The notes: generated by a model from the letters alone, not told the origin. Positions 1 to 8,218 are shown, numbered from the stretch's first letter. The stretch is DNA of 32,515 bases from an uncultured Bacilli bacterium (GCA_934140575.1 CAKPBJ010000016.1:1-32515); one strand, 5' to 3'. Translations and numbers: made by a program.

Positions 1-38
1 AAGTTAATTTAGTACTTATAGTCTTTTTTTTTTTGATG

Positions 39-47
39 TGATAAAAT
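39..47 (+). promoter_or_regulatory. Extended -10 promoter of murJ
   Basis: TGATAAAAT: an extended -10 (TG, one base, TAAAAT at 42-47) lies 22 bases before the murJ start codon. There is no good -35 at 17 bases. The same nine bases recur before trmB, the propeller gene, ezrA and thiI. Confidence 0.6.
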
Positions 48-69
48 TTATGTAGTGGAGGATATGAAA

Positions 70-1719
70 ATGAAAAAGAATAGAAATTTAAAGAAGAGTA
101 CATTTGTAAAAGGAACATTTATAATGACTTTAGGTATTATTATAACTAAATTGCTTGGTATTTTATATGTTATTCCTTTTCATGCCATAATTGGTGAGGA
201 GGGTGGAGCTTTATATGGATATGCTTATACTATTTATTTGTTTTTCATGTCTATTTCAACTGCGGGTATTCCTTTGGCTATAAGTAATGTTGTTTCAGAG
301 TATCAGACTTTAGGATATACAAATGTAAAGAAAAGAGTATTTACTTTAGGAAAAAAAATTTCTTTAATTCTTAGTATTGTATGTTTTTTAATTATTATTT
401 TGTGTGCACCTTTAATTGCTTCTTTAATAATTGGTGGTGTAAGTGGAGGTAATAGTATATCTGATATTACTTTTGTAATTAGAGTTATTGGTTGTGCTAT
501 TTTAATAGTACCAGTATTAAGTGTATATAGAGGTTATTTTGAAGGACATAGGTTTATGGATGTTGTATCTGTTTCTCAAGTTTTAGAACAGTTAATCAGG
601 GTATTAATTATTATATTTGGTAGTTTAATAGCAGTTAAAGTATTTAAGTTAGATTTAAAAAGTACGGTTGGGATAGCTCTTTTTGGAGCGACAATAGGTG
701 CTTTTGTTTCATATATATATTTAGTTAGTAAAATAAATAAAAATAAGAAAAAATTTAATGAAAAAATTAGAAATGTTAATGAGCCTATCGTTACTAATAA
801 AGCAATTGTTAGAAAAATTATTACTTATGCGGTACCATTTATAATGATAGATTTATTTAAATCACTTTATAATTATATAGATATGTTTGAGGTTGTCAGA
901 GGACTTACTAATGTTGGGCTTAGTACAGGTGATGCGGAGTCAATTTATTCTATACTTTCTACTTGGGGAAATAAATTTAATATGATAATACTTTCTATTT
1001 CTTCTGCTATTGTGATTAATTTAATTCCAAATTTAACTTCTAATATTATAAAAAAAGATTTTAAGAGTGCTAATAGTAAGGTTGTTCAGGCTTTAAATAT
1101 TATTTTATTTTTAGCAATACCTATTACTTTTGGAATTAGTTTTCTATCTAAGCCTATATGGATGCTTTTTTATGGAAAGAGTGTATATGGTTATGATGTT
1201 TTAAGTTATTATATTTTTGTGGGTCTTTTTATTGCTTTGGCTACAAGTATGGTTACTTCTCTTCAATGCTATAAGAATTATAAATGGATTTTTATTAGTT
1301 TATTTGGAGGTGTATTTTTAAAATTACTTTTAAATATAAATTTACTTGTTGCATTTAATAAGATGGGATTGCCACCATATTATGGTATTATTACCGCAAC
1401 TATTTTAGGATATTTCTTAACTTTTATTATTTGTATGATTGTTTTTCATGTTAAATATAAAGTTAATTATGAGGATACTATAAAAAATTTTATTGATATA
1501 TTATGTGGTTCTATTTTAATGATATTTGTTTTATTTTTAGTTAAATTGATTGTTCCTATATATTCTGATAATAGAATTTTTAATATATTTATTATTTTGT
1601 TATATGGTTTTATTGGAATGATTACTTATTTTATTTATGTTTATAAAAGTAGATTGATTGATAAGTTATTCGGTAATATGGTTTCTAAGAGAATTAAGAG
1701 GTTATTGTTTAAGAAGTAA
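70..1719 (+). CDS. murJ: Lipid II flippase MurJ (YtgP-like, MOP superfamily)
   Basis: Polytopic membrane protein of 549 residues that probably flips the peptidoglycan precursor lipid II across the membrane. The N-terminal region (KGTFIMTLG, LLGILYVIPFHAIIGEEGGALY, then STAGIPLAISNVVSEY) is typical of the Bacilli MurJ/YtgP/SpoVB group of the MOP exporter superfamily. Length matches YtgP (about 540) better than SpoVB (about 520), and about 14 hydrophobic segments run to the C-terminus. The start is placed at ATG 70 because GGAGG at 57-61 is 8 bases upstream. A GTG at 55 overlaps that ribosome site, and ATG 64 is only 2 bases from it. It is a single gene with its own extended -10 promoter. A spore-specific SpoVB role cannot be excluded from sequence alone, but its place upstream of trmB matches ytgP. 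Confidence 0.85.
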   Translation: MKKNRNLKKSTFVKGTFIMTLGIIITKLLGILYVIPFHAIIGEEGGALYGYAYTIYLFFMSISTAGIPLAISNVVSEYQTLGYTNVKKRVFTLGKKISLILSIVCFLIIILCAPLIASLIIGGVSGGNSISDITFVIRVIGCAILIVPVLSVYRGYFEGHRFMDVVSVSQVLEQLIRVLIIIFGSLIAVKVFKLDLKSTVGIALFGATIGAFVSYIYLVSKINKNKKKFNEKIRNVNEPIVTNKAIVRKIITYAVPFIMIDLFKSLYNYIDMFEVVRGLTNVGLSTGDAESIYSILSTWGNKFNMIILSISSAIVINLIPNLTSNIIKKDFKSANSKVVQALNIILFLAIPITFGISFLSKPIWMLFYGKSVYGYDVLSYYIFVGLFIALATSMVTSLQCYKNYKWIFISLFGGVFLKLLLNINLLVAFNKMGLPPYYGIITATILGYFLTFIICMIVFHVKYKVNYEDTIKNFIDILCGSILMIFVLFLVKLIVPIYSDNRIFNIFIILLYGFIGMITYFIYVYKSRLIDKLFGNMVSKRIKRLLFKK

Positions 1720-1793
1720 ATTGTTAAATAGTGTATAAAAGTGTAGATAAATGTATAGTATAAATAAAATTTCATTCTTAAGTTATTATTAAG

Positions 1794-1802
1794 TGATATA
1801 AT
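1794..1802 (+). promoter_or_regulatory. Extended -10 promoter of the T7SS-like operon
   Basis: TGATATAAT is an extended -10 with a perfect TATAAT at 1797-1802, 20 bases before the start codon. No clear -35 is seen. A small palindrome (CTTAA, 7 bases, TTAAG; 1777-1793) sits immediately upstream and could be an operator. Confidence 0.6.
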
Positions 1803-1822
1803 TTTTTGATGGAGGTCTTTAT

Positions 1823-2953
1823 ATGAAATTGGTATTCAATCCAGAACAATTAGAGGTTGGGGAAGCTATCATTTCTTCTATAGATGAAAATATTGATGAT
1901 GTTAGTAGTAATATTAAAGATGCTTTTAATAGAATTTCTAATACTGCAATGGATAAGAAAATTAATTTAAGTGAGACTATCAAATGGGATGATTTTGATA
2001 CTGATGTTTCTACTTTTAAGAATTATTTAGTAGATGTTACTAATGTTGCTAAAAATGTTGCTATAGCATGTGAAGCTTATTCTAATGGTAGTCAGACTGA
2101 AGATGATATGAATATATTATTAACTCGTTTGAATGCATATAAGAATGTTGTAGAACCCGATAAATTTTCTAGGTTATTGTATACTGGTTTAATGGGTGGA
2201 GCAATGTTTACAGAAGGATTTATGAGTTTTTTTGAGGATTTAGGTGATTGTGCTCTTGTAGCTGGAAGTTTGTTTACTGGACTTTTTAATAAGGATTTAA
2301 GTAATAGCATTAAAAGCTTTGCTTCAAAAGATTATTCGAAGAGTTTTATTGAGGATAATGAAATATTCGAAAAGATAAATAAAAATAGCTATTTTGATAA
2401 AGATAGTGTGTATGCGAGTATATTTAAGATTACTGGTAAAGCAACAGCTGGAATTGTTTGTGGTCATGTTATGTCTAACTGGATTGGTAGTGGTACTGCT
2501 GCTCAGGCTTCTAAAGCTAGACAGATTGGTACTACGGCTGGAACATTTGGTAGTGATACAAGTGATAATTTAAGAAGAGGAATGTCTCTTAGTGATGCAG
2601 TTATATTTGCAGGTGCTGGTGCTGTTTCTACACATCTTATTGATAAGTATGTTGCTCCTGATCTTAGTTCGAAAGTTGCTGAAAATCTTAGTAATTCAAC
2701 AGTTGGAACTGTTATTGGTACTGTTGGTGATGCTGCAAGTACTTTTTTTGGAGAACATTCTGATGTTGCAAAGGAAGGAGCAAAAAAAGTTGCGGAATAT
2801 GGTATAAAAGAAGCTCAAACTAAAACTGATAATTTAGTTTCTAATGATGGAAATGAATCTACAATAGAGGATTATGCGGCACAAAAAGCTGCTAATAAAA
2901 CGATGGATGTTGTTAAGACTATTGGTGAAGAAACGATTATTAAATCATTGTAA
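1823..2953 (+). CDS. LXG-like candidate type VII secretion substrate with glycine-zipper region
   Basis: Protein of 376 residues without signal peptide. Residues 1-110 are predicted helical, with a Trp at 55, resembling the helical targeting domains of WXG100/LXG substrates. No textbook LXG motif is visible. Residues 120-155 contain a hydrophobic stretch. Residues 205-305 are rich in Gly, Ala and Ser with repeated G-x(3)-G spacing (GKATAGIVCG, FAGAGAVST, GTVIGTVGD), like a glycine-zipper membrane-inserting segment. The following gene is a DUF4176 protein, a family strongly associated with LXG operons, and a helical third gene follows; this context is the main evidence. It is preceded by GGAGG at 1811-1815. 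No secretion machinery and no recognisable immunity gene lie nearby. A pore-forming toxin comparable to TelE-type LXG proteins is an inference, and an envelope-associated effector without toxicity is possible. Confidence 0.55.
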   Translation: MKLVFNPEQLEVGEAIISSIDENIDDVSSNIKDAFNRISNTAMDKKINLSETIKWDDFDTDVSTFKNYLVDVTNVAKNVAIACEAYSNGSQTEDDMNILLTRLNAYKNVVEPDKFSRLLYTGLMGGAMFTEGFMSFFEDLGDCALVAGSLFTGLFNKDLSNSIKSFASKDYSKSFIEDNEIFEKINKNSYFDKDSVYASIFKITGKATAGIVCGHVMSNWIGSGTAAQASKARQIGTTAGTFGSDTSDNLRRGMSLSDAVIFAGAGAVSTHLIDKYVAPDLSSKVAENLSNSTVGTVIGTVGDAASTFFGEHSDVAKEGAKKVAEYGIKEAQTKTDNLVSNDGNESTIEDYAAQKAANKTMDVVKTIGEETIIKSL

Positions 2954-2972
2954 GTAATTTAAGGAGGATATT

Positions 2973-3260
2973 ATGGAAAAAAATTTACCTGTAGGTAGTG
3001 TTGTTTTATTAAAAAATGGGAAGAAACCGATTGCGGTTATTGGGTATAAGATGTCATCTCCTGATAAGACTTATACCGTAAATGGACAAGAAACTATTAC
3101 TAATAAAGTTTTTGATTATTGTGCAGTTTTATATCCAGAGGGGTTAATAAATAGTAGTACTTTTATTTTGTTTGATAAGGAAAATATTGAAAAAGTAATA
3201 TTTACTGGATATGAAAGTGAAGAATGTACAGAATTTTTTAAAATTTTAAGTGATAAATAG
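2973..3260 (+). CDS. DUF4176 family protein (type VII secretion-associated)
   Basis: Small soluble protein of 95 residues beginning LPVGSVVLLKNGKKPIAVIGY and continuing with DYCAVLYPEG and VIFTGYESEE. That order (LP-GSVV-L, then a Y-PEG motif, then FxGYE-E near the end) is the DUF4176 signature. DUF4176 genes normally sit in LXG effector operons of type VII secretion loci in Bacillota; their biochemical role is not well known. The gene begins 20 bases after its neighbour with a strong AAGGAGG site, so it is co-transcribed. The family assignment is strong, the function open. Confidence 0.8.
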   Translation: MEKNLPVGSVVLLKNGKKPIAVIGYKMSSPDKTYTVNGQETITNKVFDYCAVLYPEGLINSSTFILFDKENIEKVIFTGYESEECTEFFKILSDK

Positions 3261-3269
3261 GGTGATTAT

Positions 3270-3899
3270 ATGAGTTTTGTTAATATTAATGAATATGGAG
3301 AATATAAATTACCAATTGCTGGAAATGTGACAAAATATACTGTGTGCGAAAGTATTGATAGTTATAAGCCTTATGATGTTGGGGATGTTTCCAGTTCGAT
3401 AGATTATGTATGTGAAAATATTAAAGAAGTTAATCATTGTGATGGACTTAGCAAAAATCTTTCTGATTTAAATGAGCAGTGGGGAGAAAAGTTTATCGCA
3501 ATTGATGGTAAAAATATAGGAATTGTTCTTCCAGATGAATTTAATACTCAATTTGAATCTATTACAGAGCATATTAATGAACAAGCTGATAGATGTGAAA
3601 AGATTGTTGGAGATATTGTTTCTAGATTACAAGAGGTAAATGAATATTACAATCAATTAAAATCTAATTTAGATGAGTATAAAAAGTTACTTTCTGATAA
3701 AGAAAGTTATGAGAATGAAATTGCTAGATATGATAATCTTATAATTAGTGAAAGTGCTAAAGAGAAAGTTGATTCTGCTAATCTTTCAAAGTTATTTTCT
3801 TCTAAAAATTCATGTGTAGTAAATCTTAGAAATGTTAATACTGAGCTTGATAAATATACAATTATTCCAGAACCTGAAGGTCAATGGATAGTAGAGTAA
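3270..3899 (+). CDS. Helical partner protein of the T7SS-like operon
   Basis: Unrecognised protein of 209 residues, acidic, Cys-containing and largely helical. Residues 85-170 form long amphipathic helices (FNTQFESITEHINEQADRCE onward) consistent with a helical hairpin or coiled coil. The C-terminus ends in the unusual GQWIVE. It starts 10 bases after the DUF4176 gene with a GGGTGAT ribosome site and is the last gene of the operon. LXG operons often encode small helical partners (Lap-type proteins) that bind the substrate's N-terminal domain. That role is suggested by position and predicted fold, but no family motif confirms it. Confidence 0.5.
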   Translation: MSFVNINEYGEYKLPIAGNVTKYTVCESIDSYKPYDVGDVSSSIDYVCENIKEVNHCDGLSKNLSDLNEQWGEKFIAIDGKNIGIVLPDEFNTQFESITEHINEQADRCEKIVGDIVSRLQEVNEYYNQLKSNLDEYKKLLSDKESYENEIARYDNLIISESAKEKVDSANLSKLFSSKNSCVVNLRNVNTELDKYTIIPEPEGQWIVE

Positions 3900-3922
3900 T
3901 TATTTAATATATAAAATTATAA

Positions 3923-3954
3923 AAAGAGTAGCTTATTTTTTTAAGCTACTCTTT
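3923..3954. terminator. Bidirectional terminator between T7SS-like operon and femAB genes
   Basis: A 13-base perfect stem, AAAGAGTAGCTTA (3923-3935) with TAAGCTACTCTTT (3942-3954), has a 6-base loop. Read on the minus strand it is followed by a T-rich tail, and the stop codon of the minus-strand femAB gene lies inside the stem. The plus-strand tail is weaker. Confidence 0.85.
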
Positions 3955-5237
3955 ATGTTTTTTAGTTTATGGTATAAGTTAAATGCAATATTGTAAGTGT
4001 TATACCAGAATTTTGATATGATTAAATCATATTCTCCTATTAATTCGACAACGTGTCCTCCGAAACTCTTTTTAAATAAATAAAGTCCATATAAAGGATT
4101 TTCTTTTCTAAAGTCACCTGTTATTCCATAAAAATTATATCTATTATAATTTCCTTCTACAGCCATTTTTACTCCTTCAAAGTGAATTGTATATGCTGAT
4201 TGGAACTGCATTAATTTAGCATGACTTCCTCCATGAAGTGATAATACTTCATTTCCATATATTAGGAAAAGTATTCCTCCAAGGATTTCTTTATCTCCAT
4301 ATTCTTCTTTTAATTCTTTAATTTTTTCTAATTGCTTTTCTAATCTCTTTATTGTTTCTTCATCCTGTTTATTACTTGAATTAAATTTTTTTTCATTCAT
4401 TTTAAGAATGCCTTTATCTTTTTTATATATTCTTTCTTTTAAACTTTTTTCAGCTTCTTCTTTTTCTTCAATTGTATTTTTCTCATAAATATTAAAATCT
4501 ATTTCGGCAATTAATATTTTTAGTATTCCACTATCGTGCAAGTTATCCCACATTGCTTCATAATAAGAAAGTGGTCTATCAACGAATTCTCTTCTATCAC
4601 TTGTATGTTTCATTATATCTTTAAAAATTGGTAATTCATCTCTTGTAATTTCTCTTGTTGTGATTCCACATCTTTCATTTTTTCTTAATATTTGACGTGT
4701 TTTAGATTCCATGTCTTTCATAACATCATCTAGTGTTCTGTTTTTTGTTTCTATTACATGCATCCATCTTGGTTGTAGTGTATCTTGCATTAAATTGAAA
4801 CCGAAGAATTTGTATCCTAAATTTTTTAAATTTTCTACTGCACTTTTGTTGTTGTATCCATCTTTAACAATGTTTCCATCGTTATCATGCTCTTGATATT
4901 CAACAAATGGATCTATTTTTACAAAGATTCCTTGTTCTTTCTTAATATATTTTTTTAACTCATTCGTGAATGTTTCTAATAATTTTTTGTCATTGTAATC
5001 AATTAAGAATCCACGAGGTGAATAAAACATTTTCTTTTTTATTATGGGTAATGTTTTTGATAAAATCATTGCTCCTGCAACAATTTCATCATTATCATTT
5101 TCAAGACCAATGTAGTGTGCTTGCCAATTATTTACTTTTTTTAGGTTAGCCCATTCTTCTGTTTGGTGAAATGTTATTTGTGGATGTTTATCTGCAAAGC
5201 TTTTAAAATCTTTTTTATTTAGTTTTATTAACTTCAT
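3933..5237 (-). CDS. FemAB-family peptidoglycan branch aminoacyltransferase (second copy)
   Basis: Protein of 434 residues of the FemX/FemA/FemB/MurM group. These enzymes use aminoacyl-tRNA to add amino acids to the Lys side chain of lipid II, on the cytoplasmic face of the membrane. Visible hallmarks are the N-terminal acetyltransferase-like fold (HQTEEWANLKK), FYSPRGFLIDYND, IFVKIDP, and the C-terminal FYGITGDF and FKKSFGGHVVELIGEYD. An antiparallel coiled-coil arm rich in Lys/Glu lies at about residues 245-315, as in FemA. It overlaps the upstream femAB gene by 23 bases, so the two are translationally coupled. Which residue it adds cannot be read from sequence. Confidence 0.88.
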   Translation of the reverse strand: MKLIKLNKKDFKSFADKHPQITFHQTEEWANLKKVNNWQAHYIGLENDNDEIVAGAMILSKTLPIIKKKMFYSPRGFLIDYNDKKLLETFTNELKKYIKKEQGIFVKIDPFVEYQEHDNDGNIVKDGYNNKSAVENLKNLGYKFFGFNLMQDTLQPRWMHVIETKNRTLDDVMKDMESKTRQILRKNERCGITTREITRDELPIFKDIMKHTSDRREFVDRPLSYYEAMWDNLHDSGILKILIAEIDFNIYEKNTIEEKEEAEKSLKERIYKKDKGILKMNEKKFNSSNKQDEETIKRLEKQLEKIKELKEEYGDKEILGGILFLIYGNEVLSLHGGSHAKLMQFQSAYTIHFEGVKMAVEGNYNRYNFYGITGDFRKENPLYGLYLFKKSFGGHVVELIGEYDLIISKFWYNTYNIAFNLYHKLKNIKSSLKK

Positions 5238-6528
5238 TTTGTAACTCCTTTTTGCTCTTGTTTCTAATTATTTTTCTGTAGATAGGAACCAGCTTAGTAA
5301 ATACAAAGTACATAAAAGGATTTAGAATATAGTCCCATTCTCCAATGAATTCAACGTAGTCACCACCAAATTTTTTCTTAAACTCATGAAGACCTAATCT
5401 TGGATTAGTCTTAGAAAGGTCTCCAATAGTTCCGAATTGGTCATAAATCTTTATGCCTTTTTCTTTACAGTATTTAATATGTTCATAGTATGTATTGTAA
5501 TTTACATATGTTTCACTTAGGTCATTATGATTTCCAGCATATAGGACCCATGCTTTATCTCCATATTCAATAATCATATGGGCACTTAATGTTATGTCAT
5601 TTCCATATTCTTTTTTGTATTCTTTATATTTTTCTATTTCTTTAGTAATATTTTGTTTTTGATTTGTTAATTCTTTCAATTTGTTTTTGGCACTTTTACT
5701 TAAATTATCAATTGGTAATATTGAAATTTGATCATTGATAATTTTTAAATTTTTTTCTAATGCTTTAATTGTTTTATTGAAATGTACTTTTCCTAAGAAT
5801 AGAGTAGCTTTACTGTTTTCATTTCCATTAAATATTTCATATAGGGTTTCATAGTAGTCTTCGTTGTATGAAATAAAATCTTTTCTACTTTCTGTTAATG
5901 TCATTAAGTGATAAAACTCTTTTAAGTCATCTTTTGTACCAATAGTGACTTCTGTGTCTAATTTTAATGATTTTGCGATTCGCTGTTTTGTTGTTTTTGA
6001 AAAATGTGCTTCAATATCCTCTAATGATTGTGTTAAATCAATTCGAAATGTATATCTTGGTTGCATAGTTTCAAAGTTTTTAGTAAATCCTTGATGTTTG
6101 AAACCACATGATTTTAGTGTTTCAAATATTTCTTCATAATCTTTGTTTTTTACAGTTATGTCTTGATAGTTAGTTGACTGTTTTATTAAATCTGGGTCAA
6201 TTTTTACAAAGATTGCTTTTTTACTTTTTGCAAACTCTGTAATTTTCTTAGTCATTGTCCTTACTAATTCTTTATTTTTATAGTCAACTACAAAGCCACG
6301 TGGAGCGTAAAAATAACACATATTCATAGGAAGTTTTTTTTCAAGTAATAGTGTTGCTGCTACTATTTCATCTTCATCTGTTGTTAAGCCTAGATAATAT
6401 GGTGTTAAATTCTTCTTTACTTTTGCAAATTCTCCCCAAGATAATGATTGAAGAAAATGTGATTTTGTTTTATGGTTTTTTACGAAGTTATCAAATTTTT
6501 CTTTTTCTATATTTTTAAGTTTTAACAT
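5215..6528 (-). CDS. FemAB-family peptidoglycan branch aminoacyltransferase (first copy)
   Basis: Protein of 437 residues, clearly homologous to its downstream neighbour: SLSWGEFAKVKK, FYAPRGFVVDYKN, IFVKIDPD, YDQFGTIGDL and FKKKFGGDYVEFIGEWDYI. It has the FemA-type coiled-coil insertion at about 255-310. As first gene of the pair it may add the first residue of the interpeptide bridge and the neighbour the next, by analogy with FemX-FemA or MurM-MurN; that order is inference. The ribosome site AAGGTGAGG is 8 bases before ATG 6528. An extended -10 promoter lies just upstream. Confidence 0.88.
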   Translation of the reverse strand: MLKLKNIEKEKFDNFVKNHKTKSHFLQSLSWGEFAKVKKNLTPYYLGLTTDEDEIVAATLLLEKKLPMNMCYFYAPRGFVVDYKNKELVRTMTKKITEFAKSKKAIFVKIDPDLIKQSTNYQDITVKNKDYEEIFETLKSCGFKHQGFTKNFETMQPRYTFRIDLTQSLEDIEAHFSKTTKQRIAKSLKLDTEVTIGTKDDLKEFYHLMTLTESRKDFISYNEDYYETLYEIFNGNENSKATLFLGKVHFNKTIKALEKNLKIINDQISILPIDNLSKSAKNKLKELTNQKQNITKEIEKYKEYKKEYGNDITLSAHMIIEYGDKAWVLYAGNHNDLSETYVNYNTYYEHIKYCKEKGIKIYDQFGTIGDLSKTNPRLGLHEFKKKFGGDYVEFIGEWDYILNPFMYFVFTKLVPIYRKIIRNKSKKELQNEVNKTK

Positions 6529-6554
6529 AAAAATGCCTCACCTTCTATACAAAT

Positions 6555-6563
6555 AGTATATCA
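6555..6563 (-). promoter_or_regulatory. Extended -10 promoter of the femAB pair
   Basis: On the minus strand TGATATACT gives an extended -10 (TATACT at 6560-6555), 26 bases upstream of the first femAB start codon. No strong -35 is visible. Confidence 0.5.
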
Positions 6564-6593
6564 CGTAAGACATAGGAAAACTACTAATTTTTA

Positions 6594-6764
6594 TTAGACC
6601 ATGTAAAAATTATCATCTTTATCTAGATAGTTATTTATTGTTTTATTTGGTTCGGTTTTAGAAAGTTTTGATTCAATTCTTTTTAATGTTTCATTTATTT
6701 TTATTAGTTCTTCTAATATATTTAAGTTGTTATTTGGAATAAATGGATAAGAATAATTGTTCAT
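6594..6764 (-). CDS. Small protein, candidate late mother-cell (spore coat) gene
   Basis: A 56-residue open frame. It starts MNNYSYPFIPNNN, continues with an amphipathic helix (ILEELIKINETLKRIESKL), and ends KDDNFYMV. It fills most of the otherwise empty 300-base gap between the femAB pair and trmB. I do not recognise the family. Upstream on the minus strand an exact match to the sigma-K consensus (AC, 16 bases, CATAnnnTA) ends about 21 bases before the start codon. A weak AAAGAAG sits 9 bases from ATG. The Asn/Tyr-rich N-terminus and this promoter suggest a late sporulation or coat protein; the role is inferred. Confidence 0.6.
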   Translation of the reverse strand: MNNYSYPFIPNNNLNILEELIKINETLKRIESKLSKTEPNKTINNYLDKDDNFYMV

Positions 6765-6784
6765 AAAATCAACTTCTTTCGTAT

Positions 6785-6811
6785 TATTTTATGTATTATT
6801 TTTATTAGTGT
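6785..6811 (-). promoter_or_regulatory. Candidate sigma-K promoter
   Basis: Minus strand: AC (6811-6810), 16 bases, then CATAAAATA (6793-6785), an exact match to AC-N16-CATAnnnTA as known for Bacillus sigma-K. In this AT-rich background short matches arise by chance, but spacing and placement before a small gene are right. It overlaps the divergent trmB -10. Confidence 0.45.
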
Positions 6812-6819
6812 GATAAAAT
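6811..6819 (+). promoter_or_regulatory. Extended -10 promoter of trmB
   Basis: TGATAAAAT with -10 at 6814-6819. Transcription would start near 6826, giving a leader of only about ten bases before ATG 6837. Confidence 0.55.
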
Positions 6820-6836
6820 ATTTGTAGGTGAAGTAT

Positions 6837-7481
6837 ATGAGATTAAGAAATGTAAAAAATAAAGAAGAAATTATGAATAATTCTAAGTATTTAGTTAAGG
6901 ATTATTTTAATTATAAAGGAAAATGGAATGAACTATTTGGAAACAATAATCCAATTTATATAGAGATTGGAATGGGAAAGGGTAAATTTATTATTGAGAA
7001 TGCTGTAATGTATCCTGATGTAAATTTTATTGGTATTGAAAAATTTGATAGTGTTATTTGCAAAGGACTACAAAAGATACCGGACGGACTTAATAATCTT
7101 ATTATGATTAGAGCTGATGCTTTGGATATTGATAATATATTTGATAAAGAGATTGATAGGATTTATCTTAATTTTTCTGATCCTTGGCCTAAAAACAGAC
7201 ATCATTTGCGTAGACTTTCTAGTAAAGTGTTTTTAAATAAATATGATAGTTTGTTTAAGAATGATGCATCTATTTTTATGAGGACTGATAATAGGGGATT
7301 ATTTCAATATTCTTTAGTTAGTTTTAGTGAGAATGGATATATTCTTAGAGATTTAAGTCTTGATTTACATAAGGATGACATGCCTTTAATTACTACTGAG
7401 TATGAGGATAAGTTTTCTAATTTGGATATGCCAATTTATTTTGTAGAGTGTACTAAGGATATGTCTAAATCTCGTAAATAA
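6837..7481 (+). CDS. trmB: tRNA (guanine-N7-)-methyltransferase TrmB
   Basis: Makes m7G46 in the variable loop of tRNA using S-adenosylmethionine. The 214-residue protein begins MRLRN, the usual TrmB N-terminus. It has DYFNYKGKWNELFGNNNPI, the SAM-binding IEIGMGKGKFI, IGIEKFDSV, and the signature LNFSDPWPKNRHHLRRL with the catalytic Asp and substrate-binding Arg/His cluster. ATG 6837 is chosen over GTG 6828, because AGGTGA at 6826-6831 is its ribosome site and the GTG lies inside that site. Monocistronic. Size is normal for the Bacilli enzyme. Confidence 0.95.
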   Translation: MRLRNVKNKEEIMNNSKYLVKDYFNYKGKWNELFGNNNPIYIEIGMGKGKFIIENAVMYPDVNFIGIEKFDSVICKGLQKIPDGLNNLIMIRADALDIDNIFDKEIDRIYLNFSDPWPKNRHHLRRLSSKVFLNKYDSLFKNDASIFMRTDNRGLFQYSLVSFSENGYILRDLSLDLHKDDMPLITTEYEDKFSNLDMPIYFVECTKDMSKSRK

Positions 7482-7493
7482 TTATAAAAAATT

Positions 7494-7521
7494 TTTACAT
7501 TTATAAAAAAAATGTTATAAT
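7494..7521 (+). promoter_or_regulatory. Sigma-A promoter of the lipoprotein-ytxGH operon
   Basis: TTTACA (7494-7499), 16 bases, TATAAT (7516-7521) with an upstream TG at 7513-7514. It lies 20 bases before the lipoprotein start codon. Confidence 0.8.
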
Positions 7522-7541
7522 GTAATAAGAGTAGGTGAAAT

Positions 7542-8201
7542 ATGAAAAAAATAGTTGTTTTACTCTCTGCAATCATGTTATTAATGACAGGATGTAGTGT
7601 TACCAAATTAGATAGTAGTGATCTTGGAAAGAATGTTAAAATTCTTTTGTCTGAAAAATCTAGTTTGTATAATGTGTTTTATGATGGCTATAAGTATTAT
7701 TTACCTAAGGGTGTAGGTTTTGTTACTAAAGATGATTATAATGCTGTATTAAAAGATAGTGTTGGAAATAAGTACTACTTATATGTTGATGCGATTGGTT
7801 ATTATAATAAAATTGAAAATACTTATAAAGTAAATAATAAGTCACATTATTCTAAGAAGTTAGATTACAATAAGAAGACTGGTTATATTCAAATAGATGA
7901 AGTTGATTCTTCATATTATATTCAATTTGTATATAATTACGCTAAGTTAGAGGCTTTAGTTGATAAGAAAGATTTGACTTCTACTGTTTCAAATATGTGT
8001 TATATTTTAAGATCTGTAAAATTTAATGATAAGATTCTTGATAGTTTAATTGGAGAGAATACTTTAGATTATAAAGAAGAAAACTATTCTTTATTTGATT
8101 CAAATTCTTCTAATGAGACATTCTTGGGTGTTGTTGAGAAGTATGAGACAGATGATTATAAAAAAGATTTAGAAGATGAAAAGATTGATTTAAATAATTA
8201 A
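7542..8201 (+). CDS. Lipoprotein of unknown function
   Basis: Protein of 219 residues with a type II signal peptide: basic MKK, hydrophobic core VVLLSAIMLLM, lipobox MTGC with the lipidated Cys at 18. The mature part is Tyr/Lys/Asp-rich, with alternating polar and aromatic residues suggesting a beta-rich extracytoplasmic domain (YNVFYDGYKYYLPKGVGFV; YYLYVDAIGYYNKIEN). The tail is acidic (last 30 residues). I recognise no family. It is the first gene of an operon that continues into the charged protein, DUF948 and YtxH genes, so an envelope role is likely. Confidence 0.75.
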   Translation: MKKIVVLLSAIMLLMTGCSVTKLDSSDLGKNVKILLSEKSSLYNVFYDGYKYYLPKGVGFVTKDDYNAVLKDSVGNKYYLYVDAIGYYNKIENTYKVNNKSHYSKKLDYNKKTGYIQIDEVDSSYYIQFVYNYAKLEALVDKKDLTSTVSNMCYILRSVKFNDKILDSLIGENTLDYKEENYSLFDSNSSNETFLGVVEKYETDDYKKDLEDEKIDLNN

Positions 8202-8218
8202 TGTGAAGAGGTGAACTC

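Noticed and set aside
55..69. GTG start for murJ
   Set aside because: It overlaps the GGAGG ribosome site that is correctly spaced for ATG 70.
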